DNA of 64,000 bases from contig NC_088295.1 in NCBI RefSeq assembly GCF_032854445.1, positions 86,945,836 to 87,009,835 of the forward strand. The letters are read 5' to 3'. Shown here piece after piece: positions 47,560 to 60,165 of this stretch (position 1 is the stretch's first letter; every line of letters begins with the position of its first letter). The notes beneath the pieces were generated by a model. It saw only the letters and a list, made by a program, of their open reading frames with translations. It was not told the DNA's origin and did no database searches. The stretch is from Liolophura sinensis (taxonomy: Eukaryota > Mollusca > Polyplacophora > Chitonida > Chitonidae). A program made the translations under genes and the position numbers.

Positions 47560-50500
47560 GCAGATTGTAAATGTATATTCTTTGAATTGTTGATCAAAAT
47601 GTTGTTTGACCTAGGGTTATGTGTGTCTCTAATAAGGACTTTAAATCAGTAAGGTATTATTGAACATAGGCACATATGTAAAACTGAGGGTCAACATGGG
47701 ATTGCTAATTACAGGTATTTACCAGTAGGACAGAAAATAAGACCTACTCAAAAGGTAAAGACTATTTTCAAGATTGATTGATTTATATGAATGGTGATTT
47801 TGATTGATTAACCTGTTGACATGTGAGTTGTCAAATTGAAGGCCACAATCCAGGTCACTTGTGGGAGCAGGCTTTGGTATAGTGATTAAGGGTGCTTGTC
47901 TGTAAGTCTCTAGGATACACACAAAGTGTGGGCTCAAACTCGACCTTGCAACAGGAGCCTGTAGATTTCCTCATTATCACTGCTAGTGGGACATTGGAAC
48001 AGTAACTAGTTGATGATGTTCGTGGTGGCTTACAGTCCTACATGTCTTGAAGAACATGTGTATTCATTCCAGCAATATATCATGGTGTGTGTATCTGTAT
48101 ATCATAAGTGGAAACCCGGGTCAGGTCATACCAAAGACTTTAAAAATGATACTTGTAGCTGCCTCGCTTTGCACTCAGCACTGAGAGGCGAGGGCAAGGA
48201 AACAGAACTGATTCAGGTTGGCCTATTGTCATTACAATGTGACAACGTGGGTGTCATATCTGTTGTCTTCGGCATGATTCTTCAGTGGCGGCAGCACTTT
48301 GGCGGCATTGACTCCCCCTGCCACAAGAAGACATGGTATATGTACACGCCCCTAATGATGACTCCTAGTCATGTGGCTGAAAAATTGTTAAGTATGACGT
48401 TAAACCCCAAGCATATATACACACATAAGTGAAAAAGTTTGCCACAGGTCAGTGGTTTGAGCCTGATACCTTGGTTTCCTCCAACAATTAAACTGATCAC
48501 CACCATGTTAGTGAAAGTATTTGAGTATGTCATTAAGACAAAAGTTAATCAAAGTCATCCAAGCTAGAATCCCCAACTACATGGGTTTCAAATTGAAATA
48601 AAACAGAGAGAAAGATTTATACTTGGCCATTTTGTATTCCTGAAAACTTTGGGTTCCAGATTATTGACACACCCACCTTATCCTTTAATTTTTCAAATCG
48701 CATTAGCACTTTACTTCAAGATTGTATGACATCTATTTTTTTTTTGTCAACCAAATTGTGAAAATGGTGCAAATAATCCATTTTAGTGGAATCTTACCAG
48801 TCACGAAATAAACCAATGGATCTACAGTTAGAACATACAAGGTTAGTTCCATGATCTGAAAGAACACGTCACTTGAAGAGGAAACAATTTCAAATCTAAG
48901 CCAGTATATGTGTACATCAAGCAAAGTTACATCAGTATTGGAGGACTTCGCTTTGCAATTGTAATGTTTATAGATATTATGTACACAATGGATAAAGGCA
49001 GTTTTCTGATGAAAAATGATAAGTACCTGCAAATACAGAACAACTGTAAAATATGTTTATTTACAGAACAATTTACACTGAAAAGAACCTACCATAGTTG
49101 TTCACTAACACAGCTAGTAAACATCATTGTTCAAATTGTACACGTACATACAGTAAGTTTAGCTTTTCAGACAACCTCTTTTTTTTTTTTGTCAATATTA
49201 AGTTTTGGGTACTTACATGCCTCTGTTTATCTGTCACAACTTAAATAAGTAACTTAATCAATTTTCACTATGGAATAATTGCGTGAACCCAACATAAAGC
49301 TTTCATGCACCCTGTACTAAATCACTAATTATGTGTATCTACTGACTAACACAAGAGGTATGTATGTAGACCAAGTGCAGGGGTTTTCAGCTGTAAAAAC
49401 GTGCAAAAAGAGAGATATGGAAAGACAATTCTCTGTTAAATACATTGCTATTTTACACTGAACGTGCATCTCGACATAAAAGCAGTATTGCAGGACTTTT
49501 AGACAAGCCTCTAGACGAACTACACTTTGAGTTTGGTGTATCTGGAACTAATATAACAGGTCTTTATATGGTATATTTGTATAAAGTATTCCCAGGTTGT
49601 ATATAACTGCGTAAACCTTGCGTTTCCCGTTGACTGGGATTGTGTATTTCTCGTATGTCAAAGTTTGTAAAGCAGCAAAAGTTATGCCTCCTGGTTCTCG
49701 ACTCACAAAGACAACCAAGTTGGAATGAATGCCTGACAGTTTTGACATATTTCATTCGGGATTAAAGAAGAGCCCACACAGTGAAGCTAGCTCTAAGTGA
49801 ACATACAGGCCTACAAACAAAACTAGGCGGAGCAATGGTTGACAGGCTAAAAATGAAATTGAAAAATTCACAATGTATTTTGCCAGGCCTTTTACGTGTA
49901 CCATTGGACGTTGATTTGCAAATGTGACCTCAAGGCTGACGCTCTAACCATTAGGCCACCAAAGCAGTCGTAATGAGGTGACTGTTATAGAATAGATGCT
50001 TAACCTTTTCATGGTTTGTACACAGCAGTCTAAGTGATTGTGAATGATTAAATGTCATGTGCTTTAAAACATTTACTTTTAAACTCCTTGCATTATAAAC
50101 AGTGCACCCGTACTTCATTGTAGTTTGCTGATTTATATGTTGGCTTGCTCTTAGGGTCTTGTATATCAACACTAACAGATCAGTGACATCCATGCTTTCT
50201 GCATTTCCTATAAATGTGATGATCTCACAATATTAAACAATGAAATGTTCCTTGTTAAAACAAAAACAAAACACATCAGACAGGCTTCCAAAATTACAAC
50301 TTTGAAACAAGGTCACGGAGCCTGTATTGCCATTTCATCGAATGTCCTATACATGTACAACTGAGAGTTCATTCTGACTGTTAAAATGATCTGATGTAAT
50401 CTTTATGTCCAGAAGATAATGTTAGAGTGAACATCACAGGGATTAACATGCTTAATAGCTCAGGAAATCGGGCTTAACACATTTTGAAGACAGTAATCTG

Positions 50501-51716
50501 TTATTACTGAAAAACTAATGCCGTGTTTGTTAATATGAGGTTATGATCCGCACATTATGATTTGGTGGAAATGGTCTAGGCCATATGCAGCGACCACTGG
50601 TCAATCCTACTGTATAGATTGTGTCAATGTGGAAATTATACATATATATAACGGTAAACGTTTAGGGGTACGTACTATAATTCTTCAACCTTTTCATGTT
50701 TGCAAGTTGTATATTCTGAGGGAATTGGTCTGTGTAGACAGATAAAATTCTGCTTTTTGTGAAGCCCTGAAATTGGCCAATCCAAAAATGTAGTCAAAAT
50801 CAAGTGAAAAAGGTGTATAATTGAAAGTTGCTCTTTTAAATGCAAAAACGCTGAGGAATTAGGGTAACCCAAATATTTGCTACTACCACTGCTTAATGAA
50901 GTGCTGTCCACAAAGAGAAAAAATATATATATATACACAATACCAGTGCACCTAGCTACTGTAAAAGTACACCGAGAAATAGGTATGTGCTGTAGTATTA
51001 GACAATGGATTGGAATTATAATTCTACAACATTGCCTAAATTCAGAATTCAATGTCGATTTTCAGATTAAGTGAAATATACATTGATCAAATCAGATGTC
51101 AAGAACCATTTTTTACCTCCCAGATTTCTAGTAAGTCAGACAGATCTCCAGGTCTGAAGGAGACAACATGTACAAGTAATGCATGGCATTTAGCACATCT
51201 GACCTCTTACCTTACGCTCAAATACTGCCTGTACACCTGAGGAAAGCTGTCATGTCAATATTCTGCTTTGTTTCCTTTCAGTGATCAGGTTGAGGCATGA
51301 AGCACTAAACACATCTTGTATATTAATTATATAATACATCATATAATAAATATTTTAACGTAAAACTGGCAAATTTACACGTACACACTTAAACTAGAGA
51401 TGCCAACATAAAAATTAACACAAATCAGGGTTACTTTCCATTATGATAATTAGAGCCAAGTCTTTTATGTAAGTTAATAGCCGCTGCAACTCACATGTTA
51501 ATGAATGCAGGCCTATTTCTTTATCAGACAGTTATTATCGACACATGACAGGAGATTCTTAATTCATACATTTGTATTCACAGAACGGATATGTCAATGT
51601 TGATTAAAAACCATTACTGATCAAGTTTAAGGAGGATGTACTTGTCGTTTCCATGTTCAATCACCCAAAAATTCAAACTGTGACATATTATCGTAAAAAT
51701 TTGTAAACACGTGCAT
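47560..51716. other. Intergenic DNA between KANSL2 and the RRM gene; SINE remnants only
   Basis: The genes are convergent here. A tRNA-like SINE head is visible near 47868-47960 (TATAGTGATTAAGGGTGCTT and GGGCTCAAACTCGACC), and a reversed head near 49925-49972 (CGCTCTAACCATTAGGCCAC). The rest is AT-rich with no credible exon on either strand. Confidence 0.45.
48117..48425 (+). mobile_element. SINE family A, sense copy
   Basis: Runs from GGGTCAGGTCATACCAAAGA through CAGCACTGAGAGGCGAGGGC, GGCGGCAGCACTTTGGCGGC and CCACAAGAAGACATGGTATA to the tail GGCTGAAAAATTGTTAAGTA, TGACGTTAAACCCCAAGCAT with a (TA/CA)-rich end. It shares the last ~70 bases with 9252-9616. A 140-codon open frame over it is not a gene. 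Confidence 0.75.
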
Positions 51717-54700
51717 TCAACTCTTTGAATCACCAATCGGCACCTTCAACTTTTCCAGGGCTTTGTTTTTTGCATTCAACTTCTCTCGCCTGTTTTTGTT
51801 GTTGCCTCCTATAGATGTAAATTCAACATTGATCTTTCTACCTGCCAGGGTAGTTTGGTGTAAGCGTAACCCCACCTACAACAAATAAAAAAAAAAAAAA
51901 TTGTCGATGAAAAGGAGTACCATGAAAATGAAGACTAATAATAATAATAATGATATCAAACAATGTCACCTTCTGCACAATACTCTGTGACCCATGCATG
52001 AGAAATGCAGCTCACTTGTGCTTCATTAATGTTTTATATGATACACCATCATCACAGCATGAGTAATTTCCAGGTGTTGAGGGTGGTTGAGGAGACCTTT
52101 TACAGGTACCAGAACTTCTGGGGACCCTGAACAGAGCCAGAAATATGTACAAAAAGATACACCTAGACTAAGTACAGGTGAAATATATCACAGCTGGTAT
52201 GTGCTTCTTTTTTAGAAAAATGCCCACTTGCCATCAATGTATACACATTAATAAATAATTTAGCTTTACCAAAAAATGATGGAAGTGAAGTTGATCATAA
52301 TTTGCAGAAGTCTGCATTTTGGAAAAGATAGTGGCTGTATAGTTAAGCTCAAATTCTTTGAGGACCTTCATGGCTCAGTTGATCAGCGCGTTAGCACAGT
52401 GTAATGACCCGGGAGAAACTCACTGATGTGGTGGCTATGAGTTCAAGTCCAGCTCATGCCAGCTTCCTCTGTGGCCATACGTGAGAAGGTCTGGTAACAA
52501 CCTGCGGATGGTTGTGGGTTACCCCCAGGCTCTGCCCGGTTTCCTCCCAACAATAATGCTGGCCATGGTTGTATAAGTGAAATATTCTTGAGTACGGCGT
52601 AAAACACCAATCAAATAAATAAATAAATCAAAATTCTTGGTTTTCTACAAGGTGATGATAGCAGGTGTAAGCCTGTTGAAATAAAAAAAAAAAAAAAACA
52701 CCAGGTGAACACAACATACGCCCCAACAAAGGATTTGTTTGAAATGTATGGAAGAACACCAGCAGCTAGCATTACGGATGGTCAGGGGAAACCCACGACA
52801 ATCTTAGTCCACAGTTTGCTGACAGATCTTCCCATTCACAGCCTGAAAGGAAGCCAGCATACGCTGGACTTAAACTCACAGCGACTACATTGGTGGAAGG
52901 CTCCTGGGGCATTGTGCTGCGCTAGCGTGCTAACCAACCAATGGAAATGAACAAATGTGAGTTTGACAGTCATCTGTGTATGTACATGTATGTATCCACC
53001 AAAAATTAAAACTCTATGCAAAAAACTTGAAGTTATAGCCCGGACACAAACTCATATCTATTTATATAGTATATATAAGGAAAATGGCTATCTGGTTATC
53101 TTGAGAACAACGAAAATGGACAAACGTGAGTCACAATACAATGTCATCTGTGTGTGTATGTATTCACCAAAAATGAAAACTATGGAAAACTGTTGGAGTT
53201 ACAGCTCGGTTTATAGAGCATACATAGGGAAATCGCAATCTGGTAATAATCACAACCACAGAAATGGACAAATGTGAGTCACGAGACACCTTCATCTGTG
53301 CATGTATCCATCAAAAATTAAAACTCTACGCAAAAAACTGCTGGAGTTATAGCCCTTACACGAAATCATATCCATTTATACTGTATATATAAGGAAAATG
53401 GCTATCTGGTTATCAAGACAAATACAAAAATGGACAAATGTGAATTGCGACACCTCAACATCTGTGTATGTATGTATGTATCTATGAAAAATTAAAAAAT
53501 ATGGAAAACTGTAGGTGTTATAGACCAGTCACAAATACAGACAGATGGATTGACAGAGGGAGAGCAGGATGGACAGACAGACAGGACAAACTCGCTATAA
53601 CACTGGTCTGGGTGGGTAAAAATGAATGCTTACAAAAGCCAAATTTTAATGGACAGACTTATTTTTCACCTACATGTACAGGAAGTAATAGCAAGCATGG
53701 AACATAAATGCAGAGGAAAAAATATTAGTCAATAAACAATTATTTTCCTTTCTCCAGGAATCTCAACTTGAATCATTAGTACTATTCAAGTCTCTGATGT
53801 TGCAAGGAAATGATATTGCCAACCAGTTATTGCTGCACTGTGGTTTTGGATGGCTGTATTTCAGTCTTTAAAAATATCTTTTGGGATGTGTTTCGGGAGA
53901 CAAATGATCTTCCACGAAAGTAAACGAGCATCGACCGCTTATTGTCACCAAGGCCCCTTGAACAGTGACCAGGGCGTAATCCTGGAGCAAGTCTAAGATT
54001 GTAACTCGAGCCTCATGTGTATTAGCATTAGAAATTGGAATTGACCAGACACCTACCCTAAAACTGATTCCATCTCTGAATTCAATGTATGCAAAGCCTC
54101 TTCCTTTGTCAGTTCCTCTTTCCTTAGGAATTCTGACACTTTTTGCTCCACCTGCAATATAAGATACAGAAAATTTCATGCTCAATTGGATCTCAAACAA
54201 AGCTAATAGCTGGATTACAGACTGGATTTGTACAATGAGATCTAAGAGAACCATCCAAGAAAGTGAGAGCCATGAGTTAGTGTTCTGCTAGCATACACAA
54301 ACTGCTTACATTAGGTAGAAAAAGAGATTCTGAGATGCCAACCATTTACACACTCATATAATGTTGAACACACATCTATTGCAGGTTTTGTTTTTTTCAT
54401 GTCCGAAAATTACAGATCATATCATATGACCTTTGTAATAGAGAATGACAGTATTTTACTGTGAACAGTCAATGTCAACAACTTGTGATCCATTAAAATG
54501 TCATCTACAAGTTTATGTCACAACAGCTCCAAGATATACGTATGTACATTACCTATATGTCAGTATAAACACAGATGTGTGATAAAAATATACCATGCAA
54601 TCATACACATCACTGTGTGTTCTTGCATCCAAATACTGTACTTTTCACTCAAAACTTACAAAAAAACACATGCATCTGTACATACATGCTATCTAGGTTC

Positions 54701-56424
54701 TGTGCCACACTTCACAGTATGAGACACTACAGAAGAATAGAAATTTGAAGACGAAATGGGTATGTATCACCTATGCATACTTATGAAAACTGGTGCAGCT
54801 TAACTTTGTAACAAGGATAGGGCTATTACATAGTTAATCAGGATGGCTTTTCGATAATAGCTGATTGTCCATGCAGAGCCGTGATACATAAAATCTTATT
54901 TATTTTTGTCAACTTTTACCAGTTTTTCTGAAGTGATCTAGTAGCTGTTCCTTGGTGATATCAAAAGGTAGGTTTCCCACAAACAACACATATGTCTTTG
55001 GAGAAGGTTTGGGAGGTGTTTCTGCAGGAGTTGGTACTTTTGGCTTCCGATTCTTCTTCTTAGGACTGGAAATAGCTTCTGAGTTTGCCACTGTTGAAGT
55101 TCCTTGAGATTGTAGAGGTTTCTTCTTCTGTTTTGTAACGGTCTTTTTCCCCACTTTCACAGGCAATGAATTATTTAACTTGAGTTTAAGCTTGAATCCA
55201 TCTCGTGTTTCAACAACTGATGCTTGACGTGGCTGGTCATTTTCCACTTTAGGTTTTCTCACTGGAAAATACATATATGCCCATGATAAACCATTTAGCA
55301 CATGAAACATGAAGTAAAGTCTATCTATTTATTTATTCATTTGATTGATGTTTATACCATACTCAAGAAAATTTCCTTGTTTGACACATACAATGATGGC
55401 CAGCATTTTAGTGGGAGAAAGCCCATGACCATCCTCAGGTTCATAAATTAAAGGGTCATTTACACACTGTATTGCTAAGAGGTAATAATTACGCAGTGCT
55501 GGGTAAGAAGGACGAAAACTGAAATTATGATTTCATAATTCTCCAATTTAAAGCCCAGCAAAGTCATAAAACAAGAAAAAGCATGAATTCCAGGTAGAAC
55601 TGTAGTGCAGTGATGCATACCCCGAAGCCGGACTCCTTCGCCTGAAGGTTCTGAACTTCCCTTTTCTTGCTTCTTCTTCCACCATGCTTTTCTTCGTTCT
55701 TTTCGTGCCGTTGTATTTTTGGATTCTGACTACACGTGTACAAAACACAAAATGATGTTGATAGAGCCAATGATCTATTTCATATCTTTCGGATACAGAT
55801 ATATATTTCAACACATCTAATTAAAAAAGTAGTCAGTGAAGTTACAGACTCTGTGTTTCAGTTGGCTAATCTACCCTTTTGAATGTTTGATCAAGATTCT
55901 TGAAATATTATGTATACCTTTTCAGCGCGATGTGGTCCTTTTAAGCACTTTGAAGTGAGACCTTAAGACCGGCATGTTGTACGTGCAGAAGCAAACTGCC
56001 GCATGGCTGACTGCTAAAATTGGAAGGCCAAGCTCTCGTTTGTTTCAGTTTCTTATCCAAAAATTGTGCATTTATGCACAGAGGTCTGGGGTAAAATTGT
56101 GGAGACAGATACAGATTGATGTTGTGGGCCTAAGTTCGCCATAAAAAGTTATAGTATATTATGGGCAGGAAAGTTCCTAATATTTGCATCGAATCAACCC
56201 TCGTCATCGATTGTGACGGATTTGACAAAAGCCCGAAAAAAGGGCACAGGCTTCAAGAAAAATATTTCAATCACTGCGATCTGCTCAGATTTGCCCCTTA
56301 GAATTAGTTCTCGTGTTTAATTCTGTGAAAAATCTGCTCCTCTAGAATACTGGACTGAATTAAGTACTGAAAATACAGAAATAAGAAACAAAACACATAT
56401 TACAGAACTTACTGTGTTTGCCAT
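51717..56424 (-). CDS. Nop6-like RRM-domain protein, probably nucleolar (complete, 5 exons, 238 aa)
   Basis: Predicted RNA-binding protein, probably in ribosome biogenesis. Exons: 56413-56424, 55621-55729, 54920-55261, 54057-54151 and 51717-51875, totalling 717 nt with all phases closing. The N-terminus is very basic (TARKERRKAWWKKKQEKG), then KLKLKLNNSLPVKVGKKTV and a KKKNRKPKVP stretch. A single RRM covers roughly residues 145-215. RNP2 is VLFVGNLPF and RNP1 is KGRGFAYIEF; the domain then continues GLRLHQTTLAGRKINVEF. The tail GGNNKNRREKLNAKNKALEK matches the GGGGN-(S/K)-R-EKL-KN pattern that follows the RRM in yeast Nop6-type proteins. The family assignment rests on that tail and domain layout; RBM34/Nop12 is less likely because only one RRM is present. 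The 12-nt first coding exon is unusually short. Intron 4 (51876-54056) holds an inverted pair of SINEs and a tandem repeat. Confidence 0.78.
52357..52632 (+). mobile_element. SINE family B, best full-length copy in the window
   Basis: Head CATGGCTCAGTTGATCAGCG (A-box-like) and GAGTTCAAGTCC (B box); body ACCTGCGGATGGTTGTGGGT, CTGCCCGGTTTCCTCCCAAC, AATAATGCTGGCC; tail TATTCTTGAGTACGGCGTAA, AACACCAATCAAATAAATAA. It lies in intron 4 of the RRM gene, antisense to that gene, and serves as reference for the other family-B copies. Confidence 0.88.
52725..52945 (-). mobile_element. SINE family B, antisense copy facing the copy at 52357
   Basis: Reverse body and head: GGAAACCCACGACAATCTTA, CACAGTTTGCTGACAG, AGCCAGCATACGCTGGACTT, CTCACAGCGACTACATTGGT, GTGCTGCGCTAGCGTGCTAA. 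About 90 bases separate it from the sense copy, so the two form a large inverted repeat. Confidence 0.78.
52953..53520. repeat. Four-copy tandem repeat, unit about 160 bp, in RRM gene intron 4
   Basis: The phrase ATGGACAAATGTGAGT recurs at about 52950, 53118, 53265 and 53429. Each is followed by CATCTGTGTATGTA, CCAAAAATTAAAACTCTATG and GAAGTTATAGCCC, then in some copies TATATAAGGAAAATGGCTAT. Spacing is 147-169 bp. A related decayed fragment (ACAACTGAAGATGTATAGCT) occurs at 17965. Confidence 0.7.
55325..55445 (-). mobile_element. SINE family B fragment, antisense, in RRM gene intron 2
   Basis: Tail ATTTATTTATTCATTTGATT, GATGTTTATACCATACTCAA and body ATGATGGCCAGCATTTTAGT, CATGACCATCCTCAGGTT. 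The head is missing. It starts about 60 bases upstream (in gene orientation) of the exon at 54920-55261. Confidence 0.7.
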
Positions 56425-57331
56425 CACCCTTTCTGTCTGTTGACGGCTACAGCTTCAAAAGAGCTGCTCAAGGGGGATAACTGAGGGGAACAAAGGATAT
56501 GCCCGAGCACCATCAACTCGTTGAATATAAGAGGTTACGCGTAAAAAGTAATGTTTTCTTTTCTTTGACTGATATTGTTGAAATTTGACGGGCGTGGAAA
56601 CGTTAGAGGTTACTAGTATACATGGGAAGCGGTGTTTTCTAAAAGTTGTCGTGTCATGAATGATTTTGTATAAAAAATTTTGATTGTTTTTGAAATGTTG
56701 CTAGGGTGTTGTTTATTTTTAAATTGAAAGAATGTGGAGGGTAGGTATTTTACAATGTTGACTAAATTAAATAACATTAGCCCTATGTTAGCATATACAT
56801 TGAAATGTTGTGTAGTAACATTGACAATTAGTGTTTTGACGTAAAATTACTATTTAACCCAAGAACTACAAAAGTTTCTGTACAGATAAAAATGTATAAA
56901 ATGTCAGGACGATATATCTATGTATTTTTCATAGGCCTACGCATTTTATCAGCTGCCGATACGGCACCGTAGTTCAAAGTAAAAAGTAAAAAGAAAAAAA
57001 AAAGAAGGAAATAAATCAAAAGTCGAACTAATTTAATGGCCAACAACAATTTGAAGGCCCATACACACACATGTGCACTGTAGACCGTTAAGCACATAAA
57101 ACTACAACAGATCTATGTGGAGAATAAAAACCCTGTAAAACGATTTCAGGGCATCTCCAGCCGTCTAGCATCCCAAGGCTCACCGGGCCTAGAAAGCACC
57201 TGGAACCTTTCCTTTTGTGCTGGGATAGTCGACCGATGGCCGTACCACAATTTCAAATGGCTTCCGATGCGCCTGTAATAAGCGGTACGGTTGACGACTC
57301 TCGAGGGTGGGTGCTTGTGCAGTCGTTGTAA
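56425..57331. other. Upstream region of the RRM gene, no gene seen
   Basis: About 900 bases of AT-rich DNA between the RRM gene start and the Harbinger element. It presumably contains the RRM gene promoter. No clear core promoter motif or exon could be picked. Confidence 0.35.
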
Positions 57332-57980
57332 AGCTGAGATTCCATATACGCGGTATGCGGTTTGCGGTATACTCCACGCGGTACGCGGATACGGCATGCG
57401 GTATGCGCTTTCTCTGATTCCATTTATCCGGTAACCTATGCGTTTTCTTTCATTCATGGTGCGTTTTTATCAGAGCAAACATGTCGCATTCCTCCATTTC
57501 ACGACGTGTGGCTTTAGAGCAAGATTCAGACCTTGCCATAATAGCAATGTCATATAAGTTGTTGCAACTTAAGAAGCGAAAAAAGAGAAAACACCGATGG
57601 TGGGTCCACAGTATTTTGCGGCAAAGAGCTCAGCAGGGAGCTTTACATAACTTGGTCTCGGAATTGCAGCTGGATGGAGAAAAATTCCAACAGTACTTTC
57701 GTCTAACCAGAGAACAATTTAAACAAGTTCCGACCACGTGTCGGGGAAACACCCCACCAGTGACGTCATTTCTTGGGATACTCTGTCCGGTTTTGAAAAC
57801 GCATACCGCACCGATCGCTACATAGTGCGATTGATTTTGCCGTATACGTTTCCGCATGAAAAAACGGATCCGCGACCGTACCTATGGAATCATTGCAACT
57901 TATTTTAGCTATTTCGATTTTTTGCGGCGTACCGCATACCGCGTACCGTATACCGCTACCGCATGTAAGGAATCTCAGCT
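57332..57980 (+). mobile_element. Non-autonomous PIF/Harbinger DNA transposon with TAA target duplication
   Basis: The element is bounded by perfect 12-bp inverted tips (AGCTGAGATTCC and GGAATCTCAGCT) and by the 3-bp direct repeat TAA at 57329-57331 and 57981-57983. The 3-bp TWA duplication is the hallmark of PIF/Harbinger. Inside each end are many GCGGTATGCGG / CCGCATACCGC motifs, probably transposase-binding subterminal repeats. It is 649 bp long, far below an autonomous element, and keeps only the front of a transposase frame (57481-57825). Confidence 0.9.
57481..57825 (+). pseudogene. Truncated HARBI1/ALP1-like transposase N-terminus
   Basis: 114 codons from an ATG. The central part RRKHRWWVHSILRQRAQQGA-like sequence (KRKHRWWVHSILRQRAQQG) and the following LHNLVSELQLDGEKFQQYFR, LTREQF match the conserved N-terminal RRWWVHP...QG...L...L..D...F..YFRM.....F block of PIF/Harbinger nucleases. 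After residue ~85 the family's DDE catalytic domain is absent, and the frame runs into terminal-repeat sequence. It lies wholly inside the 57332-57980 element. It cannot encode an active nuclease. Confidence 0.78.
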
Positions 57981-58169
57981 TAACGTTCGTTATAAAGATC
58001 ACTTGTCTCCTTCCGCCGCTATTAATATTGTGTGCATATATACAGGAAGGGCCTATACAACGGTGTGTGACGGTGCACATGCAAGTGAGAAAGCTTGTCA
58101 GTAACTTGGTTATAAGGTCGCTAGTTTACATCAATGGCACTCTGGTTTCCAAAAGTTCACAAAAGTGAA

Positions 58170-58240
58170 CGCCGTTCAATGTAACTGAATAATTCTTGAG
58201 TATGCAGTTATACACCAATCAAATAAACAAATAAAATATA
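58170..58240 (+). mobile_element. SINE family B tail fragment
   Basis: Only the 3' end is recognisable: AATAATTCTTGAGTATGCAG followed by TTATACACCAATCAAATAAAC. Too short to say more. Confidence 0.55.
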
Positions 58241-60160
58241 TTACTACCGGCACGGTACAAACTACATCCGTGTGTTTAAGGTATAGAATCTATAGACCTA
58301 CCTTGCATGCGGCTCTGAAAAAATTTCAAACAGGGATTAAAACGCCAATAGAAATACTCTTCACAATACGCGGATAATGATTTTGTCCCCACAATATTCA
58401 TCGAATAGAAAACCAATTAAGGTAACAAAAGTCAAGCCATGGCCACTGCAGACAGCTCTGGTGTGGTGGTATCACAAAGACGTGTCATGGAATATAGTGA
58501 AACGTAACGTCATATACTCTCGTTGCTTATACAACCTTCTCAACCTTCGGACAAGGATTTTGTTTCTAAAGTATATAAAACAATCGTTGCGAACAACATC
58601 AGTAGAATTGCTAACGCTATGACGACAAGGCCAGTCGATTTTATTGCTGATGTTGCTGAATTCGAATCAATCTTTTAACTAGTCAATCCATATAAACAAA
58701 TTGTCTCTATAGTTATAGCTCTTTGGTGGATTTAAAAATTGGTTTGCGCTCATAAACCAAGAACGTGAATTTAGGCGTTTGTTTAGGCGACTGATTAGGA
58801 ACCAACAATCGTCAAAATAGGCATCATCGGCTATGAACAAAAATATCGTAGATCCAGACATATGTCCTCCATGCTTATTCAGCGTTTACATTGACAATGC
58901 GCAGCAGGAAATGATTGTGGCGGGAGGGACGACTATACAAGCCTTATAGGCGTCTATGGGTCTAGGGGCCGCCTATAGGCCCCAGAAGCTCTGGCCTATC
59001 AAATACAGGGAGACGCATTTTAAGCGATTTTTGGTAAAAAACCATAGAATTTAAGGGCGTCTAGTCACGATTGTATTATTTTTCGTGTCCTCAAGGCGTA
59101 TATAGTTCTTCCACGTTTCCTGCAAAGCCTTGCGCTCGGCTTTGCGTGGGTGAGATCGTTGTTCAAGTCGTGGCAGTGTGAAATTGCCGTTTCTTCCATT
59201 CGGCGAAGAAGTAAACGTTGGTATAACAAGGCCTCATTTTGGTGAGACATTTATCGTAACTGTAGTTGGGGACTGAGGTGGTCGATGTAGGTTACGAATT
59301 TATCCCGTACGCGGCGAGTGTGATGATTTGGTGGAGTTGGCATCGATGTGCTTTTGTAACTGGTCGAGGGTGTACATAGAATTAAAAGGCGTATCACTTT
59401 GTCAGGTATGCGCGTTACCTCGCTGATGTGATATTATGATAAATCACCATTCGTTCTGCAAGATTATGGGGGGTCGCCCATATAGACAGAAAACACACGG
59501 TCTGGTTGTTGGAGATGACGCTGGCACTCTTGGGATATGTTGGGATGCCCAATTTGTTTGGTCGGTGGTCGTGCGTCTCGTTCATTGGGGGAATATATAT
59601 AGGCTTCGAAGCAGCGCACGCTTGGCAAGGGACTATTTGATGTTCGCTTTCTCAGAGATCAATTCCCGTGTCCACCAACGCGATATAATTGCCAGGTTTT
59701 CCAAAACGTTTTATCGTATACCTCGCACGTGCAAGGTTTGGCACAGAGTGTCTTTGAAATTGCTGAAATAATGCCCTAAAGATTCTAGGTGTAAACCGTT
59801 TCCAACCAGGTGAAAACGTTTTAAGCCAAGTGGGCTTTTCCTTCCATCATTGTCCTCCTATTAATCTTTACTACGCCATATTTCAGTACTGGTTGGTGGT
59901 ATTTATTTAATAAGTTATCCATTTATGACGTCAGCCAGCATTATGGTGGATGGAATGGGTTTGATGACACTTTTGTCAGTATGACAGTATTAGCCTATAG
60001 CGGTTTATCTCCTCGTGTTTACTTTCCTACGTGTGCGCATGAATATAAAACAATGTCTTAGCCGAATTAAAGCAATGACGGGGTTTGGTCAGATCATACA
60101 GGTCCCCAACAATCATGCGCAGTAGGAGATTCATTCAGTTCCTGCATGACTGTGGTCGTT
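58241..60160. other. Intergenic DNA, no gene seen
   Basis: Several short frames occur on both strands but none shows a recognisable domain or a splice-consistent partner. A decayed family-B SINE tail and body (TATTTATTTAATAAGTTATC, GACGTCAGCCAGCATTATGG) is present at about 59895-59955 on the minus strand. Confidence 0.4.
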
Positions 60161-60165
60161 GGATG

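Noticed and set aside
48010-48432. 140-codon plus-strand open frame
   Set aside because: It runs through a family-A SINE; no known domain.
59436-59771. 111-codon plus-strand open frame
   Set aside because: No domain, no splice partner, and low resemblance to any family I know.
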